This document shows, in pieces, positions 1 through 12,382 of a DNA stretch of 64,000 nt. The notes beneath the pieces were generated by a model. It was not told the DNA's origin, made no database searches, and was given only the letters and a program-made list of their open reading frames with translations. Every line of letters starts with the position of its first letter. Positions within the stretch are counted from its first letter, which is position 1. A program made the position numbers and the translations under genes. The stretch covers positions 15,891,989 through 15,955,988 of the forward strand of contig CM073537.1 of NCBI GenBank assembly GCA_037074615.1. Direction: 5' to 3'. The DNA comes from Leucaena leucocephala. Taxonomy: Eukaryota > Streptophyta > Magnoliopsida > Fabales > Fabaceae.

Positions 1-292
1 TATGTTTTACATAATTACCTACTCAAAAACCTATGATATTGGATATATACTTTTAGAAAACAAATTTTATGATGAAAGATTTTTTAACAATTTTTTCATA
101 AAAAAAAATCTCTACAACTTCTGCAACTACTAGTCTCTCCATGAGTTTTAAAGTTGTATATCTATTCAGGAATAAATTTAATATTTTTTGGGAATAAAAT
201 TTAATAGAGTTGTTATATATTTCTCTCAACTTTTGAAAATAGAACAAATTAGTTTTGGCATCATGTTCCATATATAGATTAAGTGGCCTCTC

Positions 293-380
293 TTTTGACC
301 AAGAATATATTATTGCCTTCACTCTCTCTCTCTCTCTTTTGACCAAGAATATATTATTGCCTTCACTCTCTCTCTCTCTC
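293..380. repeat. 44-bp tandem duplication
   Basis: Two adjacent copies (293-336 and 337-380) of a 44-bp unit that begins TTTTGACCAAG and ends in a CT dinucleotide run. The offset is exact and the copies look almost identical, so this is a recent slippage or unequal-exchange duplication. The CT run continues for a few bases after the second copy. Confidence 0.9.
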
Positions 381-2065
381 TAACACACACCTCGGTCCCC
401 CTATTGCGCACATAAGCAAATACATGTCATTTCCTGCTAAAATACGCTTCATCGCTGTCACTGATTCTGAGGAAGACGTTTGAAGCAAATAGAAATAGAG
501 GACAACTGGCCTGTATGAATATACTGACAGAGTACAGAGTTATTATGAGTTCTTTTGAATGAATCAGAAAAGAGAGGAGAAAATTATACCCACATGGGTC
601 CTCGTGATCTTTCTCTGTCTCTATCTTTCTTAAGCTTTTTATTCCCTTCTATTCTTGACGTCTCTGGTCCTCCTTTTGGATTAATCCTCAATGCATTGCC
701 CTCCAAAAACAAACAAAAAACCACCAACAAGTGACTCCAATTTCCCCTTTTTTCTCCCTTCCCCTTCATCGCTTTTTCTTTTTGTGCTCTCTTTGCATCT
801 CTGCCGAAAACAAACAAGAACAAAGCCAACCTCCTTTTTCCCTCCTTGTCCCTACACAAAAAGATGCTCTCTTTCTTTCTCTTTCCTTCCCCGCCCCCCC
901 ACCCACACTGTGTGACTGTGTTTTCTTCCTCTCTTCGAAGCACGCCCACCCAGAGCCCAGAAAAGGATGGTGATGGTGGCTGTGGACTTTGTGGTGGTCG
1001 GCATGCTTAATTCTCTGCGTCATGCTTGTGTGGGGCAAATGCAACTCGAAATTCTTTGACCCAGATATTTTTGAGGTTTCAATTTATTAATCCCAGTAGT
1101 GTTTGAATTTTATATTGGAGCTAGTATGTATATGATTCAAACGAATTGTTCTGGTTCGTTGTCTCTGTCAGGGTAATAATAATTCATAGGTTGGTGAAAT
1201 TCAAAGGTAGCAGGGTTTGCCTTTTACCTGCTTGTAAAAATGACATATCAACTAAAAGTGGGTAGATGTCAACAGTTTAGCAAGGCTAGTTCACATTTCT
1301 GCTTTGGTCTGTCATGCAGACCTTCTCAAATTAGGTCAGTGAATAATTTTTAACTTTAGCACATAGCTGTTTTTATTCAAATAACATAAAGCAAACAGTT
1401 CCAGCCTTACAAAATAGTGCTGTCTGTTAACTGGCAATTCTTGGCCTTTTTCTAAATAGGTCATAGATGAAGAATTATTACAAATTAAATCTGTATCTTC
1501 CTTATTTATAATAAGAACAGATTTATGTGATGTATTTGAAAAGAGATAAAACAAAAGGAAATTATTGATGGATGAATAATATATAAGTTCTACATACATT
1601 CTCTTGTATTATAATGATATGTGATTATACATGACTTAATTTAAAATCATTATATGCTTAACAAGCAGTGTAACATGTTGGTCTGTCTTGTCAGTAGCTA
1701 AGGCATTTCTCATTTTTGCACAAGAACTAGTCGGTGTCTTGTCATGGAGTTTACGGAATAAGTCATGTTGTTCATGACTTATAAATTGCACTACTTGTAA
1801 TTAGATATTTTGCATTGTATATACGTATATAGATACAAAGATTTCGGCAACCACAGCAATGATATCTCTTCTCTGGCATATAAATTAAAATGTGTTTCCC
1901 ATAATCTCTTCTGCATGTAAAATATGTATGTTCTTACCAATATCATAGAGTTTCATAACGGTGTTCAAAAGAAGTGCAGGCATTTTGTTATGTCTCTGAT
2001 CCAAGAATTGAATTAACATTTTGTACGCTGAAATTAACCAGACCTATAATTTTTTCCTGGTTCAG
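381..2065. other. gene-free stretch upstream of carboxypeptidase exons
   Basis: About 1.7 kb with no credible exon. Positions 590-950 are strongly pyrimidine-rich on the + strand, as in many plant promoters or 5' leaders, which produces several chance ORFs. I searched for the expected first carboxypeptidase exon (signal peptide, LPGQP-like motif, VLWLNGG-like end) and did not find it here. This is either a very long first intron or a region from which exon 1 was lost. Confidence 0.6.
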
Positions 2066-4930
2066 GGCCGGGTTGCTCATCAGTGGCATATGGGGCATCG
2101 GAGGAAATTGGACCATTCCGGATAAATAAAACTGGTTCTTCGTTGTATCTTGACAAGTATTCATGGAACAGAGGTAACTGTCATCATTAAGATAATTTTT
2201 TTTTCTTTTTAATCATAGCCTGTCCTTAAGAATGACAATTTTCTGAAGAGTTAAGTTTCTTGTTTTGTTGTCTTCAGAAGCAAATATTCTCTTTCTTGAA
2301 TCTCCTGCTGGTGTAGGTTTCTCCTACACAAATAGAAGCTCTGACCTCAAAACTTCTGGTGACGAAAGGACAGGTACAAGTTTGATGTTGAGATTGTATT
2401 GAATTGACACCATTCATTTTCATCAATATGTATAAACCCTTGTATTTACTTTGAGTAATTAATCTGAGAATTCTCAAATTTGAAACACAGCTCAGGATGC
2501 TCTAATTTTTCTAATCAGATGGATGTCAAGATTTCCACAATATAAGTACAGAGACTTCTACATTTCTGGAGAGAGTTATGCAGGTGAATGAGCATTGACA
2601 CTACCAGCTTATCATACTAATGCTGCAAATTTTAGCTGATTATCGTCGAAATGGAAGCTAACATTTTTATTCCATTGTCTTCTGTATAGGACACTATGTT
2701 CCCCAGTTGGCTCAAAAAATTTACCATTATAATAAAGCCAATCCCCATATCATTAATCTCAAAGGTTTCATTGTAAGTCAATTCTTCTTTCTCTATTATA
2801 CTCTAGGTAGCTGATCAAAAGGGTATCAGTTTATTCATGAATGACATCTCTGCATGTTGAGGAAGTAAAATCTTGAATATTGCATTTTGATATGAAGAAC
2901 TGTAACTTTAAAAGTTTCCGAAGAGTGGATTGTCCCCAGAAATGTCTGATTACTTAGCTTTCATTATACTTCTTTGTTCTTTTTTTCACTATTTTATATG
3001 CAACTTAAAAAATGCAGGTGGGAAATGCTGTGACAGATAACTACTATGATGGGATTGGAACTGTGACATATTGGTGGAGCCATTGTATGATATCTGATAA
3101 ATCATACAAAACTATCCTCAAACACTGCAATTTCACGGCGGAGAAAACATCTAAAATATGTGATGATGCTGTGCGTTATGCAATTAACCATGAATTTGGA
3201 CACATTGATCAGTACAGTATTTATACCCCTACATGCGGAACCAACAGTACTGCACAGTACTTAAGGCTCAAGAGTACAATATTACATAGGATTTCAGGGT
3301 ATGATCCATGCACTGAAAATTATGCAGAGAAATACTATAATCTCCCTGAAGTGCAAAAAGCAATGCATGCAAATGTTACAGGCATTCCTTACAAATGGAC
3401 TGCATGCAGGTCTGCTTTTTACTGTGCTCTATTCACAATGATATTCCTTTTTCCTCTCAAAGTTTTCTGAAATTAATATTTTAATATTTTATCTTTTGTT
3501 GATTGAACAGTGATGTGCTCTTAAAATACTGGAACGACTCTGCAGTTTCTGTATTGCCTATTTACAAAGAGTTAATTGCAGCTGGTTTGAGAATCTGGGT
3601 TTTCAGGTATAGTTTAACTGCGCTATGGTAAAGTAACACCTAACAGAGAGTTTTCATAAGACCAAGATATGAAATTAAGGATATACCTCATTTATGCCTG
3701 CAAAACACTTCATGAATTCTTTATATGGAATATGCAGTTTTTACCAAGGATTTTGATGCCTGGGTTGTTTGTATTTTGTTTTCTTCTGGACAGAATATCT
3801 CGAATTCTTCTAATGTGTTGAATGAATCCAAATATATGGGTATTCAGTCTTATAGATAAAAGAAGTGTAACTGTAAGAACAAAATTATAACTATAGTTAA
3901 GCTTGAAGGTGCCAATACCCACACAGATTAAGGAGGTTACTCTTGGAACAAAATTAGAATTAATAATGAAAAAAAAATACTTTATAGTTACACTTGGTCT
4001 TGAACAAGTCAAACTAGTTGACATATGCAAGACCAAGTCAATCTTAAATAAACAACATGGGTTTGTTGGTCGCACTATTCAACAAGACTGACATCTAACA
4101 TTTTTATAAACTATATTTGTTCATAATTAGCTTGCTCCTCTATTCTTTTCAGATCAAATCTGTTTAAGAATTTATCTTGAAACTATGGCAATATACAAAG
4201 TGCTGATATGTTCTAAGTGATCTTCCTTGGTTGACTTCCGAGATAATTTAATCTCACATCTCATTACTAATTAATATTTTTGTTATAATACTGCAGTGGG
4301 GATACAGATTCAGTGGTTCCAGTGACTGCCACTAGATTTTCCCTCAACAGTCTCAAACTCAAGATTAATACTCGTTGGTACCCATGGTACATTGGTGGAC
4401 AGGTAATCATAATACTCCTCTGGTACTTAATATAGAAGTTAGATAACTAATTTGCAGATATTAAAAAAATTAGTTAAGCTAGTTATTCGTAAAAAATGTG
4501 TTTTGGTTTTCTTAAAATACCCTATTTAATCATTTGCTTCGGAAGGACTATCTCTTGATGAAAATTCCCTTAATATGTGTAATCAATAAGGATAGTTAGA
4601 AAATTATAAATTTAAAAGATCAAGTAGATTGAGGTCTTATATTTATAACTAAAATAAACCTCCTTAATATCTCATACATTTAGGACCGGAGGAGTATTTC
4701 TCAAGTTTGATTGAAAGTTGATTGAGATCATACAATAAACTCAACTGTAGAACTAACCTCTCAAAGTTGCTTTTGGGTTTGTATAGGTGGGTGGATGGAC
4801 AGAGGTGTATGATGGACTAACTTTTGCTGCAGTACGAGGAGCAGGGCATGAGGTGCCATTGTTTCAGCCAAGAAGAGCTTTCACTCTGTTCAAGTCATTT
4901 TTGGAAGGAAAGAAGCTTCCAACATCTTGA
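2066..4930 (+). CDS. serine carboxypeptidase-like protein, group II (5' partial)
   Basis: Peptidase family S10, alpha/beta hydrolase fold; family members are secreted or vacuolar. Eight exons are visible: 2066-2173, 2278-2373, 2491-2583, 2690-2772, 3018-3409, 3511-3606, 4297-4402, 4787-4930. All have GT/AG borders and consistent phases, giving 371 residues. The reading starts at the oxyanion-region motif PGCSSVAYG. The nucleophile serine is in GESYAG, split by an intron. The catalytic Asp is in SGDTDSVVP and the His in GAGHEVP, so the triad is complete. FLESPAGVGFSY and VGNAVTDNYYDGIG are family hallmarks. The C-terminus (GKKLPTS) is normal. Missing is the first exon, about 100 residues with the signal peptide; no candidate lies within 2 kb upstream. 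The gene is therefore either continued off the window or 5'-truncated. The eight exons carry no stop or frameshift. Confidence 0.93.
4415..4694. mobile_element. Stowaway-like MITE in carboxypeptidase intron
   Basis: Inverted ends CTCCTCTGG (left) and CCGGAGGAG (right), flanked by TA on both sides (4413-4414, 4695-4696), and AT-rich inside. Ends and TA duplication fit the Tc1/mariner-derived Stowaway group. It occupies most of the last intron (4403-4786) without touching the splice sites. Confidence 0.75.
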
Positions 4931-5771
4931 AATGTTACTTATGAAATTATTAATTAAGATTTTATTATAATTATTATTATTATATGGCTTTGCCTGGTAA
5001 AAAAACAGCAGCCATTCATTCAAAGTTAATGTCAATTTGTATGCAATAGGATATTGCGTTGCTGAAATAGTGGTTGGCAATGGCAAATGCAAGGAAATTA
5101 GAATTCAAGAAATCTCTTCTATTTGCTTCTGAATTTACCCTTGAATAACATCATGCGACCAAATGAATTTTTTTTATATATACAACAAACTGTGAGAACA
5201 ATAAATCGTATCTTATTAAATAGGAAATAGGATTGGCTAATTGGATCATACATCACTATTGTACCTTTTTAATAACCAAATCATTAAAAAGAATATACAA
5301 TGTAAGTGTATCACATGTTTTCGCTCAAAAAAAATGTCTTTTTATGATTGGTTTAGTCTAGTTCAAGTGAAATCACTTATCAATATCATTAAGAGACCAT
5401 ATATTAAGTTTAAAAAAGATTTCACAGTGCAGATTTAACCGAATTCATTCAATGCTCTGAATTTGACATTTTCACTTTTGCTAATTTTCAAGTCATCATT
5501 GTGAAAATTTGTGATAAAGTTCATTAAAAATGTCATGAGTTGTAAAATGAATCTAGTACAGTAATATACAGGAGTGAGCTAGCAGGAAGAAACACCAAAA
5601 CTAGAAAAAATATATATAAACACACCTAAGGTTTTTTTTTTTGCTGATACTTACGTACTATCTTTCTATTAGAGACAATCATATGTGATATATACTATCA
5701 ACACTAAACCAAGGGTATAATGATTAGTGAGTTGTTCTTTAGTTCATCAATTTAATTTATACCTGTTATTA
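4931..5771. other. 3' flank of carboxypeptidase gene, no gene seen
   Basis: AT-rich sequence after the stop codon, presumably 3' UTR and spacer. The short ORFs here have no recognisable domain and biased, low-complexity composition. A poly-T run lies near 5631-5641. Confidence 0.5.
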
Positions 5772-5789
5772 TATTTCACAATAAATATT

Positions 5790-5974
5790 TTTTTTGTTAC
5801 CCACCTGGTTCATCGGAGTTTTGTCTCGACTATATCCGGATCCGACCCGCGTCGCGCACCTGGCTATGGTAGGTGAGTCTCTCAACGGGGATTTTCTGCA
5901 TACGCCAAGGCTCAAACTTAAAATCTCGTTTAAACGATATCGAGCCGCTTATCACTCGAATAAACTCTGTTGGT
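5790..5974 (-). mobile_element. tRNA-derived SINE, copy 1 (intact ends)
   Basis: Flanked by a perfect 18-bp target-site duplication, TATTTCACAATAAATATT at 5772-5789 and 5975-5992. The poly-A tail appears as a T run at the left, so the element reads on the minus strand. On that strand an A-box-like and a B-box-like pol III promoter lie at the right end, and a body with a GCGCGACGCGGGTCGGATCC segment follows. The architecture matches plant tRNA-derived SINEs; the body resembles the Au-type family, but that assignment is from memory. Confidence 0.88.
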
Positions 5975-6052
5975 TATTTCACAATAAATATTAACTCTAT
6001 AAGGTCTGAAATAATATAAACGGTGCATGCGAAAAACAAAAAGTAAGTTAGA

Positions 6053-6170
6053 GGCCCAAATGGCCCAACTTGGCCCATTTGTATATTTTTGCCCTTCCAC
6101 TCATCCTTTAGGCCCAGCCACATATTAAGGGACGAGGATCCCCCCTCTTTCTATATATGTATATCCTCTT
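6053..6170. promoter_or_regulatory. cluster of GGCCCA (site II-like) motifs
   Basis: Four GGCCCA motifs at 6053, 6062, 6072 and 6111, followed by a TATA-like CTATATATG near 6150. Such TGGGCC/GGCCCA clusters are typical of promoters of plant housekeeping genes. No gene follows in either direction within 2 kb, so this may be an orphan or relict promoter. Confidence 0.35.
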
Positions 6171-8990
6171 TCACCTTGCGCGATCAGAATTGAGGGATGG
6201 TTAAGATATTAATTTTGTCTGAAATTAGAAGAATTTCTGATTTCACCCATATAATATACCCAAGCAATGAAAAAATAATGAAAAGAATTTCAAATTTGTA
6301 CCATATCCTCTCTTATAGATGACTTTAAATATGAGTGATATTGAAATATTTTAATCAATATCTCATTGAAGACTTATAATGAGGATGATCTATCTTTTCT
6401 AGGAGATGCATTGTAATAAAGAGCAAAGAAAGAGTGTGTGTATTTATGCTTTAATATTAATATTTTAAATTCAACATATTTTGGTTTATTTTTTAGTTTT
6501 CCTTGTTCTTAATTTTTCTTTCAATTTTTGTAGTAGATTAAGGAAGTTAAGTACTTTGGTAAGTTAGTTAATTGTATTGATTGTGTACTGATTTTTTTAA
6601 AATACTCTATTTAATCATGAGTATTTGAACTACTCTTGATAGATACCTTTTAATATGTGAAATCATATAAGAATGCATTAGAAAAAAATTATAAATTTAG
6701 AAAATAAAATTGTTTGTGATATTATATTTAAGAACAAATATAACCGCTTATCTAAATCTTATAATTAGAAACAGAAAGAGTACTATTTTTTAATTTTACA
6801 TGTTCTTTAATTACAAGAAATACAGAAGTGAGAGAGAACTTACATTTTTTAATAGAGATAAAATTAAAAAAAATTAATTTAAAATATATTTAATAAATTA
6901 ATTACTATTCTTTAATTATAATAAATGAGATGTTTAAAAATGACTTAAGGGTATTACATTAATTATCCTTATTTTCCTATTCATTCTCTCGTACATACAC
7001 ACTATTTGCTCAAGACATGACACAAAAAGCTTTTTGAGGAATTGGTGTTAGAATGGCCCTTGGCATTCCTCAAACATGAGACACAACATAGGAAAAAGTA
7101 GCCCATCACTATCAATTAAAGGGTAAGTAATAACCAAACTCAAACGTCCTTGTCCACAAACTTCCCCGCTCCACCCGTTCCTTCAAACATTACTTCTTTT
7201 AAATTTTTATATTTATAATCTAATAATATTTTAAATAAAATTATTTTTAATAAAAAAATATATTTAATAAAAAAAATATGCAGACCAAAAAGAGGAGGAG
7301 AGTAAATGATTTTGTAACTTAATGATATAAAAACTTTTTATATAAATAAAAAAATATGAGTTTAATTTCAATTATAATTTCAGACAATTTAGTTTTTGTC
7401 ATTCTAAATAATAATAAAAAAAATGAGGGTGGGAGAGATTGCATGTCACCAACCAAAAATAAAATTGTTACATACCCTAAACTCCAAATTTCATGAGACA
7501 TAGTATATATACCTCTCATTTTAATTATAAGAATTAATTAATTTTTTAAAATATATTAAAAAAAATAAATAGATTTATTAGTTATAATTAAATCTAATTT
7601 CTTAATATAATTTATATTATATATTTTCTAATCTACTCAAATTAGTCAATTATTTTTTATATTAATTATAATTAATTAGTTTATTTAGTTTTTTTAGTAT
7701 ATATAAAAAAATCAATTAGTTCTTATATTAGTTATAATTTAGATAGATTAAAGAAGTCAAATAAAATAATTAATTATAATCAAATCTAATCTTTGTAAAA
7801 TAAATTTATTTTACATACCTATTTAATTTATTTAAATTATTCAATTAATTTTTATAATAAGATACTTACACAAAAAAGAGATCAACTCCCATAATGGTCA
7901 GGATAAGCATTGGATCCACGTTCAATTGAATTCTTTTAACTGAAGTCTCACGTTCTTTCAAATTTCCTTAAAAAAATAAGAAACCAAATGAAAAAAATTA
8001 ATATAAGTCATTTTCTTATGAAAAAGACAATTTTGCCCTAGGGTCATAGCAGTTGGGGCACTGCGGGAATGGTGGTGACACACGGAGTCCTGGAAAGTAG
8101 GTGCTGAGCGGCATCTTTCCAATTCCACTCCAGAAGATGGAAGAGAGAAGGAAACCAACCAAAGCATTAAATATATATTAAATCTAATAAAATATTAATT
8201 AATTATTTTTTTAAAAAAAATTCCCCTCGTCTCCGTCATGCGTTTTGAAATGACAACAATGCCCAATCTTGTACTTCTTTCTTTTCCCTCCTCAACATTT
8301 CCACTGTGTGTTTCTGGCTTGAATAAAATATAAGGGATACCAGTTTCTTCGTTCTCGCTTTTACCCTCTTCTCCATTCATGGCCCCAGTAAGGTGAAAAA
8401 GAAAAACAACCCCAAAAAGAAGCAATCTTGGACTCCAAGGAAACCCTACATGGAAGGGCACAAAGGTAAATCCACCATAACCACATGCATTTGACTCTGC
8501 TGAAATGAAAAGAGAAGGCCATGTCTGGTGTCTCTCTCTCTGCCCTCTGGCCTTCGTAAACGCCACCGTCACAGAGACAGACCCAAAATTAATTAAATTA
8601 TATATATAAATAAAGAAAGAGCTTTTTGAATTGAACGTATAAGGGATTTGGAAAGAGGAGTGGAGAAGGAATATATTTTACCTATTTTTTATTAACACTA
8701 TAAAATTTTTAGGAGAATTTTTTATTTTAAAATTTTTTTCTTCCCCTCCTAACTTTTTCCTTTAAAATTAGAGAATTTAAAAAAAAATTAAATTTTTATT
8801 TTATTTTAATTAATATATTTATAATATTTTTTTAATATTTTTAATATTTTTTAAGTTTTTACAATTATTTATATAAATATATATTTTTAATTAAATAAAG
8901 TAATATTAATTTTTTTAATTTTTTATTAATTTAAATGAGATAATATTATTTTTTTTATCTTTTCCCTCCGTTCAAACCAAAGCCTAAAAA
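6171..8990. other. AT-rich intergenic stretch
   Basis: About 2.8 kb of mostly AT-rich DNA. Short segments at 6530-6790 and 7560-7860 carry the repeated AGATTAAAGAAGTCAAAT-type wording seen in decayed Stowaway-like elements. A less AT-rich patch at 8030-8160 and 8220-8580 gives chance ORFs on the minus strand with no recognisable domain. I see no supportable gene. Confidence 0.5.
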
Positions 8991-9000
8991 CAAGGGGCGG

Positions 9001-9789
9001 CCACCAACATCATCCAGTGCTGCAACAGGTTACACAGCATCTCAGAGACACAGAGAAACAGCATCATCCCATAATCCCCATTACCTTCAATGCCCTTATT
9101 CTCTCTCTTACCCATTCTTTCTTACTGCTTTCTCTCTCTATGCAGAAGATACCAACAACGACAAATAGAATGGAAGGAGAAAACTTGGAAACTCCACGCA
9201 TCCTCCCACATCAAAGGCCATTCAAAGACTCAACTTTCTCTCTCTTTCTCATCAATGGCCCAGCTGGACCAAAATTTATGTAGAAGGAAAAACAAAAAAG
9301 AAAGAAAGAATGGGAAAGGAAGAAAAGGGGGAGGTCAGATGAATAGATAGATACATAGATCGATATAGGATATATGGATGTCTTCAAATGTCCTCCAACC
9401 AAACCCACCTTACTACTTCAACAACAACAACAAAGACCAATCTCTCTCTCTCCACAACAAGCCATGTTTCCCCGAAATACCCTTCTGCAAGCCCCCAAAA
9501 AATCCCATCTTCATCACTGTCTCTCTAAAGAGCAATTTTTTTCACCGAGTTATGTGGGCTTTTTGGGTTCCTTTGTCTTGGTCAGAGTTTTCACAGAGAA
9601 AACCGGGAAAGTGAGAACCTTCTTCCTACCCTCTTTCCTTCTCTCTCTCTTAGTCATTGCTTCTTTCTCTCGCCTCTTTTCTTTCGTTTCTCTCGCCTTC
9701 TTCTTTCCTCTTCTCTTGCGTTTTCCCTCGTTCATCCCTTTCCCTTTTATTTTCCATTTGTTTTGCTGTGATACCTCGCTGATCTGACG
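9001..9789 (+). promoter_or_regulatory. CT-rich 5' leader and promoter of the DLNQ gene
   Basis: Pyrimidine-rich sequence with several TCTCTC runs leads into the start codon at 9790. Small ORFs in this stretch are low-complexity and lie in different frames. The 300 bp before the ATG (9480-9789) are probably mostly 5' UTR. Confidence 0.45.
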
Positions 9790-11542
9790 ATGAAGAAGAT
9801 GAAAGGGGTTGTTGTTCCTATGGAGTCTCCATATGCTCCGTACGAAGATCAGAGGGCGAGGCTTAGGCATCAGAGCCTCTTGCAGGACTATGAAGAGTTG
9901 CTAATGGTAAATATTTCATCCGGTTTTTGAATATTCAAGAATTTGTTTAGGGTTTCGTTAGATCTGGTTGTTTCTTTCAAAATCTTTATGGATTTCGATG
10001 ATTCTGGCTTCATGCCGGAAAATTGAGGATTTGTTAGAGATAAAGATGTATGGATCTATTGTTCTAATGTTCTAATTTGCTTGATCGTGTTTTCCTCTCT
10101 CGGAGAAATTTCTTACCTGTAATCTTGAAACCACGAATTATGTTTCGATCTGGTGGAGTAAAGCTGGAAAAATTTATTCAACCTATTATATAATCCTTAT
10201 GCCTTGGTTTTAAAATTTATAGTTTCTGTACTACCAAATAAAAGAGGAATTTCCGAAATTCCTGTGCTGTTGGAACTAGAGCGGTTTTATGATCATGAGA
10301 CAGTCAGTTACATAAATTTTTCTCACCTGAGATTGCTTTTGCCCATGAAATTTCCCTGTTCAAGTATGTACTTTGCGAAGAGAAACTTAGGAATTTCCAA
10401 GTTAATTAGATCTGTTTTGTTGTTTTGTCTCAATTTTTGAACTGAAATTCAGGCCTTAAAAGTTTTGCTAGTCTTCTCATTTGTTTGGACTCATCACCCT
10501 GCAAACAAGTTTTGTCAAAAGAATAGTTACTGTGTTTATCTGTCAGTTATTCTCTTTCTAGTATTGTAAAAAAAAATTTCTTATCGGTAAACTCTGTTAA
10601 GAATCAGGCTTCATGCTAGGGACTTGGAAGGATATTGAGCTAATGGTATTAAATATATGCAGGAGGCAGATGACACAAGAAGGAAATTGGAGATTATGAA
10701 GCAAAAAAAGTTGATATTGTTAGCTGAAGTTAGGTATGATCTCATGATATTAGTTGCTATTTGTTTGTGTATTTTAATGTGAGATTGCAGTTTTGTTATC
10801 CATGGAGAGTTTATGAGCTTATCATCTGTTATTTCTCTTGGAACTGCAGATTCTTGAGGCAACGATACCGATACTTGATGCAAAATCCGTTGTCAAAGCC
10901 TCAACCAAAGCAAGATGTTTCACAGTTACAAAAGGTTAAAGCCCATGCGCGGTTACAAAAGGTTAAGACCCATGCACCAAATAGCTCGAAGGGAAGGAAT
11001 TGTAATAAGAAGGAACTCACTTCACGCCCCCCTGTTCCTCCTTATTCGAACCCCAAAGAAAGTATTCCGAATGGGGTTGAGGTCACTCTGCAGAAACCTG
11101 CTCCTGTGTTTGATTTAAACCAGAATGCTAGGACTTCTAGTGGAAAGGACGTTTCTCTTCTTGGCTCTGCTCCAATGCTTGACTTGAATCAGATGGAAAG
11201 GATTCACAGTGGGAAGGAAGCCACAAAGAAGAGTATTACTCCATTTTTTGACTTGAACCAGATTTCGGTAATTAATTGTACATGTACAGTTCACATCATG
11301 AGTTGTCTGTGTTTCATTTCAGGGAAGCTTATGGATTTCTATCTGTTTTGCAGAGAGAAGAGGAGGAAATGCAGGGTAGTGTTGAGCCAATGAAGATTGA
11401 GGAACCAAAGAAAAGCACATTGAGAATGCTAAGCGACGATGACATCAAGTTATCAGTCTGCAGAAATGTTGGTGGGGATGTCCCAAACAGGGCCGGGAAG
11501 AGGAAGATTACATGGCAGGATCAGGTGGCTTTAAGGGTTTAA
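9790..11542 (+). CDS. uncharacterised plant protein with three DLNQ motifs
   Basis: Four coding exons, 9790-9906, 10663-10733, 10850-11267 and 11354-11542, with GT/AG borders and matching phases, give 264 residues. The start is the first ATG after the CT-rich leader, and the first exon is open from it. The N-terminal 90 residues are charged and probably helical or coiled (YEDQRARLRHQSLLQDYEEL, then ILLAEVRFLRQRYRYLM). The middle is basic and low-complexity, with a doubled LQKVKAHA/LQKVKTHA unit. Three spaced repeats carry FDLNQ, LDLNQ and FDLNQ, which resemble DLN-type EAR repression motifs but lack the usual final proline. The C-terminus ends in KRKITWQDQVALRV. Basic stretches suggest a nuclear protein. 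I do not recognise a named family; a transcription-related role is only inference. Confidence 0.85.
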
Positions 11543-12382
11543 TTTGATCTAGTAGTGCATTAGCCATTAGGCAAAAATTCCTGCCCTCTAGAAATTTGTA
11601 GTGAGCCTTTGATGTAGCAGCAGGGTTTTATTCCCCCCCCCCCCTCCCTTTTTTGTCTTTTACATTTTACTGATCATTCTAGTTTTTATGTCATGTAAAG
11701 ATAAATATAGTATCAAATGTTCGGTGTTCAATACATATATATATAAGGTGAAATGGGAAATTTCTGCTTAGGAATCACACCTTGACTCTGTTTTGTCGTT
11801 TTATGTATAGTTTCTTGCATCCGACTAATTTTTAGGCCGGAAGTTTAAGATTGGGGCCGGTTTGTTGTCTATATTATTGTCCACCAACGAGTTCTCTTAG
11901 AAACTCAGCATTGGCATCATCTCTATAGTCTGCTATAAAATTATGAGACGCAAGATTCTCCAATTTGGCTGTGTGAATCACAAATCATTCCATTGTGTTG
12001 TGTGCAAACTACAGAATTTGATTTCGTGTCGTTGCATAACAAAGTAGCTTGGAAATCGGATCAAAAAACAATTTTAAGCAAAACTCATGGTAATCAATAC
12101 TTAAACCGCCTTTTCTAAGTCCACTTTAGCACATGGATTTTTGTTGTTGGTGGAAATCATACATAGAAATCAAAGGGAAGCCCGGAATTGAGGTTAATAG
12201 GGTTTTCAATTAAGTCTACTGTTATATGTTAGATAATAAGAGGTTACACATCTCACTTGGAGTAAGCCTAAGCAATATCCAGTGTCTGATTGAGTCAACA
12301 AACACTATGCTACCAACTACAAGATTTGCAGCATATTTTTGTGCGATCCTATTTCTTCTCCCACCACTTTACAAACTCTAAA
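11543..12382. other. intergenic between convergent genes
   Basis: Probable 3' UTRs of the two convergent genes, with a C run at 11633-11644 and no further ORF of interest. It includes a short (TA)n run near 11735. Confidence 0.5.

Noticed and set aside
584..1044. Overlapping ORFs on both strands
   Set aside because: They come from one pyrimidine-rich tract; the proteins are low-complexity and no splice-linked exon was found.
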